This document shows, one piece after another, positions 52,695 through 61,474 of a DNA stretch of 64,000 nucleotides. A program made the translations under genes and the position numbers. The DNA is from Spartobacteria bacterium (GTDB lineage Bacteria > Verrucomicrobiota > Verrucomicrobiia > Chthoniobacterales > Chthoniobacteraceae). How positions within the stretch are numbered: the stretch's first letter is position 1; every line of letters starts with the position of its first letter. A model generated the notes under the pieces. That model ran no database searches and was not told where the DNA came from. It saw only the letters and a list, made by a program, of their open reading frames with translations. Where the stretch lies: positions 1 to 64,000 of the forward strand of contig JAJPJG010000047.1 in the NCBI GenBank assembly GCA_021324395.1. The letters run 5' to 3'.

Positions 52695-55600
52695 ATGAAC
52701 GACAACACAGCACAAAAGCCACAAGGCCAGCAACTCGACGGCGACAACCTTCAGGAAGTCCTCGACTCCGGCGCGAACGCCGTGGCGAAGGGCCGCCAGC
52801 AATTCTTCACCCCGCTTGCCCTCGCCCGCGCGCTCCACTCCGCGCTCCCGCGTTTTTACGGGCAGCCGCCGGAGGTGCTCGTGGACCTGATGTGCGGCAG
52901 CTCCAACCTGCTCCGCGCCGCGCTGCCGAAGTGCGCGCTCGGCATCGACATCGACTCGCGGCTCGCGCGCCGTCCGGACGACTGGGACAAGGAGAGCCGC
53001 ACCTGTTTTCTCAATGGCGACGTGACGAAGTTCTACCCGCTCGCGGCGGAAGTGGACTGGCGCGCGGATCTCTTTGCGCTCAACCCGCCCTACAGCGTGC
53101 AATGGGAGACGGCGCGACTCGCCGCGCTCGGCGAAAGCAACGCGCCGGCGGTGCGCGAAACCTACGTCCGCCTGCGCCACAAGGAAACGATCGACTCGAC
53201 GCTCGCAACCCTGCTGATCGCGCTCGATCTCTGCACCGACAAAGGCGAGGGCTATCTGATTTGCAACGAGAACACAGCCACGCGCTTCCTCGGCGGTCCG
53301 CAATCAGCAATCGAAAATCAGCAATCAGCAATCGCTTCCGCCTTGCGGAAGCACATCTGGCTCTGGCTCAGCATTCCGCCGGGCGTGTTCGACAACGTGC
53401 GGTTCGATTTCCCGACGGCCGTGCTCTACTTTGCCCGCGCGCACGAGGCCGGTCCGTTCCATCTCATGGCGGGCAGCGCCGACGCCGGCGTGATTCGCAA
53501 CACCCTCAAGCCGGTGGGCGACGGCCAGCGTTACGTCCTGCGCCACGGCGGACAGCTCCACAGCCGCACCGATTTCTGCCCGACCACCGAGCCCGTCTTC
53601 CGCGCGATCAAGGAGGAATACGCCACGCTCTACGCGGGGAAGAAACGCGACTGGAATATCTGGCTCGGCACCGACGGCACCATCCAGCGGCATCTCACCC
53701 CATTCCAGAATCACTCCCGCAAAATCCCGAAGCTGAAGGCGCGCCTGCTCAACGACCTGCAAGGCAAGCACCCGATGGCGCTCGTGGTGCAGCGCGCCAC
53801 CCGCATCGCGCTGGTCGAGGCCATCCATTCCAAAATCTGGAAGGTGCAGCCGGAGCTGATTGCGAAGGTTTCGGAATGCCTGCGCGAATACAACGCGGGC
53901 CGCGCCCCGTTCTACAAGCTCAACGACGTGCAGCGCCTGGCTTATCTCGACGAGGCGGACTCGATTGTCTGCAAGGCCGAGGGCTTGAATGGCTTCGTGC
54001 CCGGCGAACGCTACGAGCTGAGCAGCCGCACGGTCGAGGTCGAGCGGCACAACATCCGCCCGAACATCCTCGGCGTCGATGAAGTGGTGACGCTCAAGGG
54101 ACAGGAACTCGAGATCTCCATCAAGTGCGGCAAACAGACGCACACGTTCAAGCCGCGCTTCCCGGTGATCACGAAAATCCCGAAGGAGCTGAAGGAGCAT
54201 CTCGATCGCAACAAGGCGCGCCACGAAGCGCCGCAGCAGCCGCCCGACCCGAACAAGCACGACCACGACATTGCCGATCTCGTGAAATATTTCGTCGTGC
54301 CCGACGTGCCGGACGTGGCGGAAGTCCAGCCCGGCCGCTACGCGCAATTCGTCGAGCGCATCAAGGCGATCGAGGCGGCGCGCATCGAGGCGACGGCGCA
54401 TCTCCGTGCCGATCTCCGCTTCAATCCCTACTACGAATATCAGGTCGAGGACCTCGCCCGCGCCGCCATGCACGACGGCTGCGTCTTCTCATGGGACTGC
54501 GGCCTCGGCAAGACGCGCGCGATGTTCACGCTGCCGCAGATCAACGGCGCGAAGCGTGTCCTCATCGTCGCGCCGGAAAGCCTGCACCAGCAGATCATCG
54601 ACGAGGGTCTGGAGCAATTCGGCATCACCGTCAAGCCGATCAATTCACACGCCGACTTTTACGCGGACAAGGATCTGCAAAACATCGCGATGGCCATACG
54701 CAACGGCGCGCTGCTCGACGACGACACGGCACGGTTCTGGATTACCAGCTACATCACGCTCGGCTACACCGGCGGCGATATGTGGGCGCCGAAGGAGAAG
54801 GACAACGGCGAGGTCATCGTCAACAAGACCATCGTCGCCCGCCGCCAGAAGCATCCGCTCTACCGCGAGAACCTCGACAACGGCATAGGGCATACAGGCA
54901 ACGGCGTGCGCTGCGTCTTCACCCCGTCGCTCGCGCTGCTGATGGCCGACCTGTTCGATTGCGTGGAGTGCGACGAGGCGGTGCGGTTGAAGTCGAACGA
55001 ATCGCACATCAGCCTTGGCGTCCGCGAAATGCGTCCGCTTTATCGCCGCGTCCTCACCGGCACGCCGATCAAGAATCACCTCGACGACATCTTCTGGCTC
55101 TGCCATTGGGCCGCCGGCGGCCACGCGCTGCCGTGCGCCCGCTGGCCGTTTGCGAACGACAACGCCGCGAAGGAAGCCTTTGCGAACGAGCACATGATCA
55201 TCGAGCGCAACCATTCCCGCGAGGCGAAGGAGGAAGCCGCAGGCAAACGCCCGCGCAAGATCGAGAAGCGCACGCCGACCATCTGCAACATTCACCGGCT
55301 CTGGAAGCTGCTCGCGCCGATTGTCCTGCGCCGCCGCAAGGACGACGTCGGGCGCGACCTCGTGCCGAAGACGATCGTTCCGATGCTGGTCCGGCCCGGC
55401 AGCGCGCAGAACACGGTTTACAAATTCCACGCGGACAATCCGCCGGAGTTCGCCCGCAACGGCGAGCCGATGAACCCGATCGCGCAGGTGGTCGCGCAGT
55501 TGCAGCTCCTGCGGCAATGCGCGCTCTGCCCCGATTCCCCGAACCTCAGCGCCGACCAGCTCAGCGTCCATCGCATCCGGAAGATCCTCGCCGAGGCGCG

Positions 55601-56825
55601 CAGCACCGTGAACGCCGACGCGAAGAAGACGGCAAAGGCGGTCACGCTCGCCTACACCGCGACGCGCGTGGAGAAGGAGGTCGCAGAGGGCTTGCAGGGC
55701 GAGGCCGCGGTCGCATGGGCCGTGGTCGAGAAGATGATCAAGGGCGGCGATATCGACGTGAACAAGGTCATCAGCGTCGCGCCAACGATGGCCGAGAAGC
55801 TGCGCTCGGTGCTCCCGAAGGGCGACACCGCAAAGAGCTCGCGGAGCTGGACCGACCACAACCCGAAGCAGGCGGCGATTTTGAAACTGATCTGCGACCT
55901 TATCAGCCAGGGCGAGCAGGTCGTCGTCATGTCCCCGTTCCAGCACTTCAGCCTCTCGCTCTACCGCCGGCTGGTCGAGGCGGGCGTGACGGCGTGCATG
56001 CTCGACGGCAATACCTCGCCGGCGATGCGCGGCCAGATGGCGAAGCAGTTCAAGAAGCAGAAATTCGCGGTGCTGATCGGCGGACAGAAATCGATGGGCG
56101 AAGGCAACAGCTTCGAGTGCGCGAGCCATTTGATCCTGCCGTCGATCGACTGGGCGTTTGACACCAACGCGCAGAGCATCGAGCGCGTCCACCGGCTCAA
56201 CTCGAAGAAGCCGGTGACAATCTACGCGATGATCATGGAAGGCTCCATCGACGCGCGGCTCGACTCGGTCTTTCACGAGAAGGGCGACTCGTCCAACCTC
56301 GCCCTCGACGGCCGTCTCTTTGCCGACAAGACCGAGGAGCTGAACCTCGGCGAGCTGCTCCGCGACGCCATCCGCAACTTCAACCCGAAGGCGCCGACGA
56401 TTCCCGAGCAGGACATCGAGCGCGAATGGGACACGATGAAGCAGCGGCTCCGCGTGGCGATGCAGCAGTTCCGCGAATGGCATCCGCCTATCGTGCCCGA
56501 CATCACCGGCCAGCGGACGACGCAGGCGCAAATCGAGAAGGCGGTCGCTGCGGCGGCACCGGAGTTCTCGCCGGTCGTGCAGCTCGTCAAGAGCATCCCG
56601 AGCGCGACCTTCGCCGCCATCATCGGCAGCGCCGATCGCGGCCGAGTGGCGATGGTCGTGCAGCGCTTCACGGAGTTCTGCATCGCGCATCCCGGGTTCA
56701 CCGAATGGCGCAAAGCCTGGCGCGCCTTCGAGCCGTCGCTGGCCACGTTGCAGGCCGCAACGCCGGCACGCGTGAAAACCTTCACCGCAGCGCAATCCGC
56801 CGAGGAATATCTCCGCAGCTTATGA
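52695..56825 (+). CDS. Methyltransferase-SNF2 helicase fusion (DarB-like)
   Basis: 1376 aa from ATG 52695. Residues about 60-160 form an N6-adenine-type methyltransferase: motif I DLMCGSSNLLRAA (near 64) and the catalytic NPPY (about 130). About 580-1200 is a SNF2/SF2 helicase: Walker A GLGKT (603), CDEA (760), LTGTPIKNHLDD (788), then QKSMGEGNSF and ERVHRLNSKK in the second lobe. A coupled methylase-helicase is typical of phage P1 DarB-like antirestriction proteins; a restriction or defence system is an alternative. The C-terminus carries the HPGFTEWRKAWRAF motif and ends EEYLRSL, shared with the small 40019 protein. Confidence 0.9.
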   Translation: MNDNTAQKPQGQQLDGDNLQEVLDSGANAVAKGRQQFFTPLALARALHSALPRFYGQPPEVLVDLMCGSSNLLRAALPKCALGIDIDSRLARRPDDWDKESRTCFLNGDVTKFYPLAAEVDWRADLFALNPPYSVQWETARLAALGESNAPAVRETYVRLRHKETIDSTLATLLIALDLCTDKGEGYLICNENTATRFLGGPQSAIENQQSAIASALRKHIWLWLSIPPGVFDNVRFDFPTAVLYFARAHEAGPFHLMAGSADAGVIRNTLKPVGDGQRYVLRHGGQLHSRTDFCPTTEPVFRAIKEEYATLYAGKKRDWNIWLGTDGTIQRHLTPFQNHSRKIPKLKARLLNDLQGKHPMALVVQRATRIALVEAIHSKIWKVQPELIAKVSECLREYNAGRAPFYKLNDVQRLAYLDEADSIVCKAEGLNGFVPGERYELSSRTVEVERHNIRPNILGVDEVVTLKGQELEISIKCGKQTHTFKPRFPVITKIPKELKEHLDRNKARHEAPQQPPDPNKHDHDIADLVKYFVVPDVPDVAEVQPGRYAQFVERIKAIEAARIEATAHLRADLRFNPYYEYQVEDLARAAMHDGCVFSWDCGLGKTRAMFTLPQINGAKRVLIVAPESLHQQIIDEGLEQFGITVKPINSHADFYADKDLQNIAMAIRNGALLDDDTARFWITSYITLGYTGGDMWAPKEKDNGEVIVNKTIVARRQKHPLYRENLDNGIGHTGNGVRCVFTPSLALLMADLFDCVECDEAVRLKSNESHISLGVREMRPLYRRVLTGTPIKNHLDDIFWLCHWAAGGHALPCARWPFANDNAAKEAFANEHMIIERNHSREAKEEAAGKRPRKIEKRTPTICNIHRLWKLLAPIVLRRRKDDVGRDLVPKTIVPMLVRPGSAQNTVYKFHADNPPEFARNGEPMNPIAQVVAQLQLLRQCALCPDSPNLSADQLSVHRIRKILAEARSTVNADAKKTAKAVTLAYTATRVEKEVAEGLQGEAAVAWAVVEKMIKGGDIDVNKVISVAPTMAEKLRSVLPKGDTAKSSRSWTDHNPKQAAILKLICDLISQGEQVVVMSPFQHFSLSLYRRLVEAGVTACMLDGNTSPAMRGQMAKQFKKQKFAVLIGGQKSMGEGNSFECASHLILPSIDWAFDTNAQSIERVHRLNSKKPVTIYAMIMEGSIDARLDSVFHEKGDSSNLALDGRLFADKTEELNLGELLRDAIRNFNPKAPTIPEQDIEREWDTMKQRLRVAMQQFREWHPPIVPDITGQRTTQAQIEKAVAAAAPEFSPVVQLVKSIPSATFAAIIGSADRGRVAMVVQRFTEFCIAHPGFTEWRKAWRAFEPSLATLQAATPARVKTFTAAQSAEEYLRSL
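53301..53333. repeat. AATCAGCAAT dispersed repeat, copy 3 (inside the helicase fusion)
   Basis: CAATCAGCAATCG then AAAATCAGCAATCAGCAATC adds in-frame QSAIENQQSAI between the methyltransferase and its next conserved block. Confidence 0.75.
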
Positions 56826-57280
56826 ACCGCATCATCCTCATCGGCTGCGGCAAGACGAAGCGCGCGCACGCTGCGAAGGCGAAGGAGCTTTACACCGGCA
56901 ACCTGTTCGCCGCGCGCCGCGCCTATGCGGAAGCGAGCGGGCAACCGTGGTTTATTATCTCGGCATTGCACGCTGCGATCTCGCCGGAGCAGGTGATCGA
57001 GCCGTATGACGTGACGCTCACCCGCCATTCGCCACGGCTCTACGGCTGGAGCTGCTCTGTCTGGAACAACCTTTTTCGCCTGCTCAACACCACGCAACCC
57101 ATGCAGTTCGAGCTGCACCTCGGCGCGGTCTATGCCGAGCCGATTATCAAACATGCCCGCGAAGTCTGCCGTTACGACCACGAGTTTCTCCAGCCCGTCG
57201 CCCATCTCGGCATCGGCCAGCAGCTCGCATGGTATCGCCAACAGATGCCCGATTTTGTAACTATCCAAACCCCATTATGA
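56822..57280 (+). CDS. DUF6884-like protein
   Basis: 152 aa. LIGCGKTKRAHAAKAKELYT, then LYTGNLFAARRAYAEASGQP and SALHAAISPEQVIEPYD, matching the DUF6884 pattern found in phages and islands; the fold relates to queuine/TGT-like enzymes (uncertain). ATGA-coupled to the tagged helicase. Confidence 0.7.
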   Translation: MNRIILIGCGKTKRAHAAKAKELYTGNLFAARRAYAEASGQPWFIISALHAAISPEQVIEPYDVTLTRHSPRLYGWSCSVWNNLFRLLNTTQPMQFELHLGAVYAEPIIKHAREVCRYDHEFLQPVAHLGIGQQLAWYRQQMPDFVTIQTPL

Positions 57281-57543
57281 AAACCATCGCCCAAGACCCC
57301 GCTTGGCACCCGGTTGCGGAGTTGCCCGAGGAACCCGGACGCTACCTCGTCTGGGAGAAATGGCCCGAAGAAAGCTCACGGCACGACTACTGGATGGTCG
57401 GCATCTTCTTTATGAAGCGCGACACCGATGGAACGGTGATGGAAAGTTGGTGGGCGATTGAAACCGACGACGGGTGCCGTCCCGGCGAAGTGCTGTTCTG
57501 GATGTATCCTCCTCCGATCCCGCTCACAGAAACTGCTCCATGA
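57277..57543 (+). CDS. DUF551-like phage protein
   Basis: 88 aa. WHPVAELPEEPGRYLVWEKW and VLFWMYPPPIPLTE resemble the short DUF551 proteins of phages. Coupled to both neighbours. Function unknown. Confidence 0.65.
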   Translation: MKTIAQDPAWHPVAELPEEPGRYLVWEKWPEESSRHDYWMVGIFFMKRDTDGTVMESWWAIETDDGCRPGEVLFWMYPPPIPLTETAP

Positions 57544-57619
57544 ACAGCCGACTCCCGATGAACTCTTTGCCGCCTCGCGCGAACGCGATGCGCGGCGGGA
57601 GCAACCCCTTTCCACCGTC

Positions 57620-57970
57620 ATGAAATACAACGTCAGCCGCGCCACCGACCTCGCGCCGAGCGGATTGCTCGAAGCCCGGATATATGATTGCAACATGCTC
57701 AACGCGCTCGAACGCGCGACCCATTCCGACCATCGCGATTTCGAGATCACCAAACATTCCGACGACCACTGGACGGCGCGCCATCTCGGTTGCGGTTGGA
57801 TCTTCGAGGTGCGACGCGAGGAACCGCTCGCGCAGCCAACGCCGCGTCCGCCAGCTCCCGCGCCGGTCGAGCCCGCGCCGAAACCGGCACCGCCGCCAGC
57901 CCCGCCGATGCGCGAGATCAAGGGCGACCCCGCCATTTACCGTCCGCCCACCGGCGACTTCCTCTTTTGA
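57620..57970 (+). CDS. Hypothetical protein with Pro-rich tail
   Basis: 116 aa from ATG 57620. N-terminal alpha/beta (MKYNVSRATDLAPSGLLEAR), then a Pro/Ala tail. The upstream frame (57540-57619, HEQPTPDELFAASRERD) is also coding-like but has no start codon, so the true N-terminus may be earlier. Unknown. Confidence 0.5.
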   Translation: MKYNVSRATDLAPSGLLEARIYDCNMLNALERATHSDHRDFEITKHSDDHWTARHLGCGWIFEVRREEPLAQPTPRPPAPAPVEPAPKPAPPPAPPMREIKGDPAIYRPPTGDFLF

Positions 57971-57990
57971 ACGAACGACAGAGCAAGACA

Positions 57991-58001
57991 AAAGTAACTT
58001 T
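57991..58001. repeat. AT palindrome site 7 (AAAGTAACTTT)
   Basis: Intergenic, 46 bases before the RHH-like gene. Confidence 0.7.
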
Positions 58002-58046
58002 GTCGTTGACCACTGCGAACATCGGGGTAGCATCGCGTTAACAAAT

Positions 58047-58259
58047 ATGCAAAACACCACCGCTTCACCCGACACCGACACTGGCAACGAAACCCACTAC
58101 ACCGCGTTCCGGTGTCCCCTCGACCTGTTCGAGAAGGCAAAGATCAAGGCGAAGGCCGACCGTCGTTCGCTCGCCAGCTATCTCATCAAGCTCCTGGATG
58201 TAGACACGAAGGACGTCACCCTGCCGCCGGCAACCCCCGCAAAGAAATCCAAATCGTAA
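58047..58259 (+). CDS. Small ribbon-helix-helix-like protein
   Basis: 70 aa. YTAFRCPLDLFEKAKIKAKA then DRRSLASYLIKLLDV is a typical Arc/CopG strand-helix-helix. It stands directly upstream of ParB. A regulator of the parB operon is plausible. Confidence 0.7.
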   Translation: MQNTTASPDTDTGNETHYTAFRCPLDLFEKAKIKAKADRRSLASYLIKLLDVDTKDVTLPPATPAKKSKS

Positions 58260-58295
58260 CCATCACCGCAACCGCAACCATCGCCCACCCACTCC

Positions 58296-59816
58296 ATGCC
58301 TAAAAAAGAAAAAACACTCCTCACCGTCGCCGAGTCCCGCACCGACCTCTGGTTTCTGAAGCCGAGCGATTGCGCCCCGAGCACCATCGTCATCGACGAC
58401 AAATCCAGCCGCCTCAACGTCCGCGAGGATTTCGGCGACCTCAAGCTGCTGCGCGAGTTCATCTCGGAATCGATCGAGCACGTCGGCCCGAAGAAGGCCG
58501 TGCCCGGCGTCGTCACCGGCCACTTCGACAAGGCCAGCGGCAAGTTCCTTTTTACCGATGGAGAGCGCCGCTGGCGCGCGGCGAACGACCTTGAGCGCAG
58601 CGGCATCGAGGTCTATCTCCCCTGCCGCGCCGAGCCGCATGGCTACACCGACGAGCAGCGCGTGCTCGACGTGCTGATCACGCAGAACGGCAAGAAGCTG
58701 ACGATGAGCGAACAGGCGCGCGCCATCCAGCGGGTGATGGCGATGAAGGCGAAGGAGATCGAGGGCAATGGCGCCAGCCCAGCGAAGAAGGAGAAGCTGC
58801 TCGCCGCCGCGAAAAAGGAAATCGCGAAGCGGAGCGGTTGCAGCCTCACCCATGTGGACAACTGCCTGCTCCTGCTCTCGCTTCCGGAGCCGATGCGGGA
58901 GGCGGTCGAGAATGGGACGATGAGCGCGACGCTGGCGATCGACATCCAGCAGGCCGCCGCCGGCGAGCCGGAGAAGGCGCTGGAGATCTTCGGGCAGGCC
59001 CGCGTGAACGCGGAAAAGTCCGGCTCCGACCACGTCACAGCGAAGCACGTTCCCGTCGCGACCGGCAAAGCAAGACAAGCTGAGAAGGCCGCCGATGCCG
59101 CGCAGCAGACCGTCCGGCAGGTCGTCAATGTCGCCAGCTCTCCGGCTCCGGCTCCGGCGATCGACAACCAAAATTCCATCGCGGAGGAAAAGACCGGGCG
59201 CGACGGCCGCATCGAGGGCGAGACGGCGCAGACCAATGACCACGGCGAATTCATCAACGGCATCAAGACGGTGCCGCTCAAGTTCCCGCCGCCCGCGCAG
59301 AAGATCAGGGCGAAGGTCCATCTCGCGGAGCGCAACGGCAAATGGTTCTCGGCGATCTTTCTCGCCGTGCCCCGCGCCACCGCGAAGGGCGAGCCGATCG
59401 CCAACCAGCGCGTCTCGACGAAGACGCAGGCGTTCCCGTCGGAACCCGCGGCCTTGCTCGGCGGCCTGCAATCGATCCGCGCCGAGATCGAGCTGCTCGC
59501 ACCGGGCGAATTCAAGTTTGCCCCCGCCGCGCTCGCGCACATGGACGAGCTGATGGAACTCGCCGCGCCGAAGGCGGACCAGACCGGGCGCAAGCACGAG
59601 CCCGCCGCCCCCTCGCCGACTGCGACGGTCAGCATCGGCAACCCGGTGCTCAAGGACGAGGACAAGGAACCCGCCGTGCGGCTGGTGGAAATCCACAAGG
59701 CTATCGCCCCGTCGATCGCCGTGAAGGAACGCTACCAGACCGTCGGCAAGGTGATCGCCTTTTTGAAAGGCAAACTCTCCGGCCCCGATCTCACCAAGTT
59801 CATTTGCGACATCTAA
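58296..59816 (+). CDS. PRTRC system ParB-family protein
   Basis: 506 aa. Residues about 60-110: HFDKASGKFLFTDGERRWRA is the ParB N-terminal pattern (GERRWRA). Then HTH-like SEQARAIQRVMA and SLTHVDNCLLLLSLPEPM. A long Ala/Pro linker (about 250-310) leads to a C-terminal domain. It probably binds a DNA site and may help partition or replicate the element. It lies away from the E-ThiF cluster, and the canonical partner ParA is not seen. Confidence 0.9.
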   Translation: MPKKEKTLLTVAESRTDLWFLKPSDCAPSTIVIDDKSSRLNVREDFGDLKLLREFISESIEHVGPKKAVPGVVTGHFDKASGKFLFTDGERRWRAANDLERSGIEVYLPCRAEPHGYTDEQRVLDVLITQNGKKLTMSEQARAIQRVMAMKAKEIEGNGASPAKKEKLLAAAKKEIAKRSGCSLTHVDNCLLLLSLPEPMREAVENGTMSATLAIDIQQAAAGEPEKALEIFGQARVNAEKSGSDHVTAKHVPVATGKARQAEKAADAAQQTVRQVVNVASSPAPAPAIDNQNSIAEEKTGRDGRIEGETAQTNDHGEFINGIKTVPLKFPPPAQKIRAKVHLAERNGKWFSAIFLAVPRATAKGEPIANQRVSTKTQAFPSEPAALLGGLQSIRAEIELLAPGEFKFAPAALAHMDELMELAAPKADQTGRKHEPAAPSPTATVSIGNPVLKDEDKEPAVRLVEIHKAIAPSIAVKERYQTVGKVIAFLKGKLSGPDLTKFICDI

Positions 59817-59820
59817 ATTT

Positions 59821-60072
59821 ATGGCCCGCATCCACGAAAGAATCGAACACGAATCCGGCGCGGAGCTAACCGTCTCGGAACGCCACCCCACCGAAGCGCG
59901 CGAACCATGGAAATGCATCACCTTGCGTATGGACGACTTCGAGGAGCTAACCCCGAAGGAGCTTCGCGCTCTCGGCAAATGGCTGACACAGCAAGGGCGG
60001 CGCATCGGTCGCACCTATAAATCCAATGGTGCGCCCAAACCATTCGCTAAAAAAATCCAAGTAACCAACTAA
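59821..60072 (+). CDS. Small hypothetical protein
   Basis: 83 aa. IHERIEHESGAELTVSERHP and EELTPKELRALGKWLTQQGR, five bases after ParB. Its stop shares two bases with the next start (TAATG). Unknown. Confidence 0.6.
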   Translation: MARIHERIEHESGAELTVSERHPTEAREPWKCITLRMDDFEELTPKELRALGKWLTQQGRRIGRTYKSNGAPKPFAKKIQVTN

Positions 60073-60380
60073 TGAAAATAATCGGATACATCACAACAGC
60101 AATCGTAACAACTGTGCTCGGAAGCATCTGGAGTGGATATGTGCTCTCGGTGCTTTGGCGCTGGTTCATCGTGAAGCCCTTCGGCGCGCCATCCCTGACG
60201 ATAGCGACAGCCATCGGAATCTCAATGGTGGTCAGCTACATCACGTTCCAACGCCTTCCGGACACGACGGTCGAAAAAAATAAAAGCGCGTCGGAGAAAA
60301 TGCTTGAAGCCGTCCTCTGGACGCTAATGAAACCAGCCTTTGCCCTCGGGTTTGGCGCAATCGTGAGGCTTTGGGTGTGA
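60072..60380 (+). CDS. Small membrane protein
   Basis: 102 aa with three hydrophobic segments (YITTAIVTTVLGSIWSGYVL, LTIATAIGISMVVSYITF, VLWTLMKPAFALGFGAIVRL). A holin-like layout is possible but unproven. TAATG overlap with the previous gene, GTGA with the next. Confidence 0.65.
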   Translation: MKIIGYITTAIVTTVLGSIWSGYVLSVLWRWFIVKPFGAPSLTIATAIGISMVVSYITFQRLPDTTVEKNKSASEKMLEAVLWTLMKPAFALGFGAIVRLWV

Positions 60381-60685
60381 CCGCAAGCGAAGCCTTCCAG
60401 ACGACCATCACGTGCGGTTGCGCCGTGCTCGGCTTTCTGCAAGTCCGCTCGGCGCACCGGAACCGGGAGCTCAAGCGGAAGCTGCGGCGCGCGCTCAAGG
60501 ATTGCATCGGGTTCCATCGCATCGAGCAGGCGTTTTGCGAGCAGCGCGCCGATGCCAGCCCGGTCATGACCCCGCTATCGGTCAAGCGGGCGATGCGCCG
60601 CGAACTGCGCTCGCTCGGCTTCGACACGCCGAGCGACCACGCCAACCCACTCGATCTCGAACAGGAGCTGGAAAAACTGTGCTGA
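60377..60685 (+). CDS. Small hypothetical protein
   Basis: 102 aa with a GTG start (GTGA overlap). Hydrophobic start then basic RSAHRNRELKRKLRRALKD. Unknown. Confidence 0.6.
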   Translation: MTASEAFQTTITCGCAVLGFLQVRSAHRNRELKRKLRRALKDCIGFHRIEQAFCEQRADASPVMTPLSVKRAMRRELRSLGFDTPSDHANPLDLEQELEKLC

Positions 60686-60687
60686 TC

Positions 60688-60729
60688 TAATCCTAATCCT
60701 AATCCTTATCCTTATCTTAATCCTAATCG
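60688..60729. repeat. Hexamer tandem repeat (TAATCC)
   Basis: Seven units: TAATCC three times, TTATCC, TTATCT, TAATCC, TAATCG. They end 4 bases before the serine recombinase start codon. Confidence 0.85.
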
Positions 60730-60733
60730 ACCC

Positions 60734-61474
60734 ATGAAAACATCCAGCAAACAAATCGTCGTCGGCTACGTGCGCGGCTCGACCGACGAACAGCAGAACA
60801 CGTTGATCGCGCAGCAGCAGCAGATCGAGGCGTATTGCGAATACAAGCAATTTGAACTCGCCCGCTGCTTCATCGACCAGGGCGAGTCCGCCATGAGCGT
60901 CGATTTCTACGAGCGTCCCATCGCTTCCGAGATGGTGGCATGGATGCAGGAACGTGGCGCCACGGCGATCGTTATCACCAAGCTCGACCGCGGCTTTCGC
61001 GGGGCGGTCGATCTCATCCTGACGATTGAAGATCTCTCGAAAAAGGGCGTGGCCGTCCATCTGCTCGACATCGGCCTCGACCCGACAACTCCCGTGGGGG
61101 AAATGGTCGCCACGATCATGGCCGCGGTTGCCCGCTTCGAGTGCCGGCGCCGGAGCGAGCGGCAGATCGCCGCCTTCACCGTCATGCGCCAGAACGGCCA
61201 GCGCTGCGGCGCGGTGCCCTACGGCTGGAATGCCGTCGAGAGCGGGCGCACCAGCCGCACGGGGCGGCCGGCCGACGACCTGGTGCCGAACGACGCCGAG
61301 CAAGCCATCCTCCGTTTTATCATCGACGCCTCCACCGGCGGCACGAGCGACAACTCGCTCGCGCGTCACCTCAATGAACGGGGAATCAAGGCAAAGAATG
61401 GTGGCCGCTGGTATGGCGCCACCGTCGCCAGCGTGCGCCGCCACGCGCGACTCGATGAGAAGGCGGCGGCATGA
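60734..61474 (+). CDS. Serine recombinase (resolvase/invertase type)
   Basis: 246 aa. VVGYVRGSTDEQQNTLIAQQ has the catalytic Ser (S16); IVITKLDRGFRGAVDL, GEMVATIMAAVARFE and the C-terminal HTH-like tail complete the family. It may resolve dimers or rearrange DNA inside the element. The TAATCC array right before its start may influence translation. ATGA-coupled to the next gene. Confidence 0.9.
   Translation: MKTSSKQIVVGYVRGSTDEQQNTLIAQQQQIEAYCEYKQFELARCFIDQGESAMSVDFYERPIASEMVAWMQERGATAIVITKLDRGFRGAVDLILTIEDLSKKGVAVHLLDIGLDPTTPVGEMVATIMAAVARFECRRRSERQIAAFTVMRQNGQRCGAVPYGWNAVESGRTSRTGRPADDLVPNDAEQAILRFIIDASTGGTSDNSLARHLNERGIKAKNGGRWYGATVASVRRHARLDEKAAA

Noticed and set aside
54125-56161. 678-codon frame on the plus strand
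   Set aside because: Out-of-frame shadow of the same helicase gene, Arg/Ala-rich with no motif.
54645-56795. 716-codon open frame on the minus strand
   Set aside because: It is the antisense shadow of the methyltransferase-helicase fusion, which has clear motifs; high GC gives long false frames.
58263-60014. 583-codon minus-strand frame
   Set aside because: Antisense to ParB.
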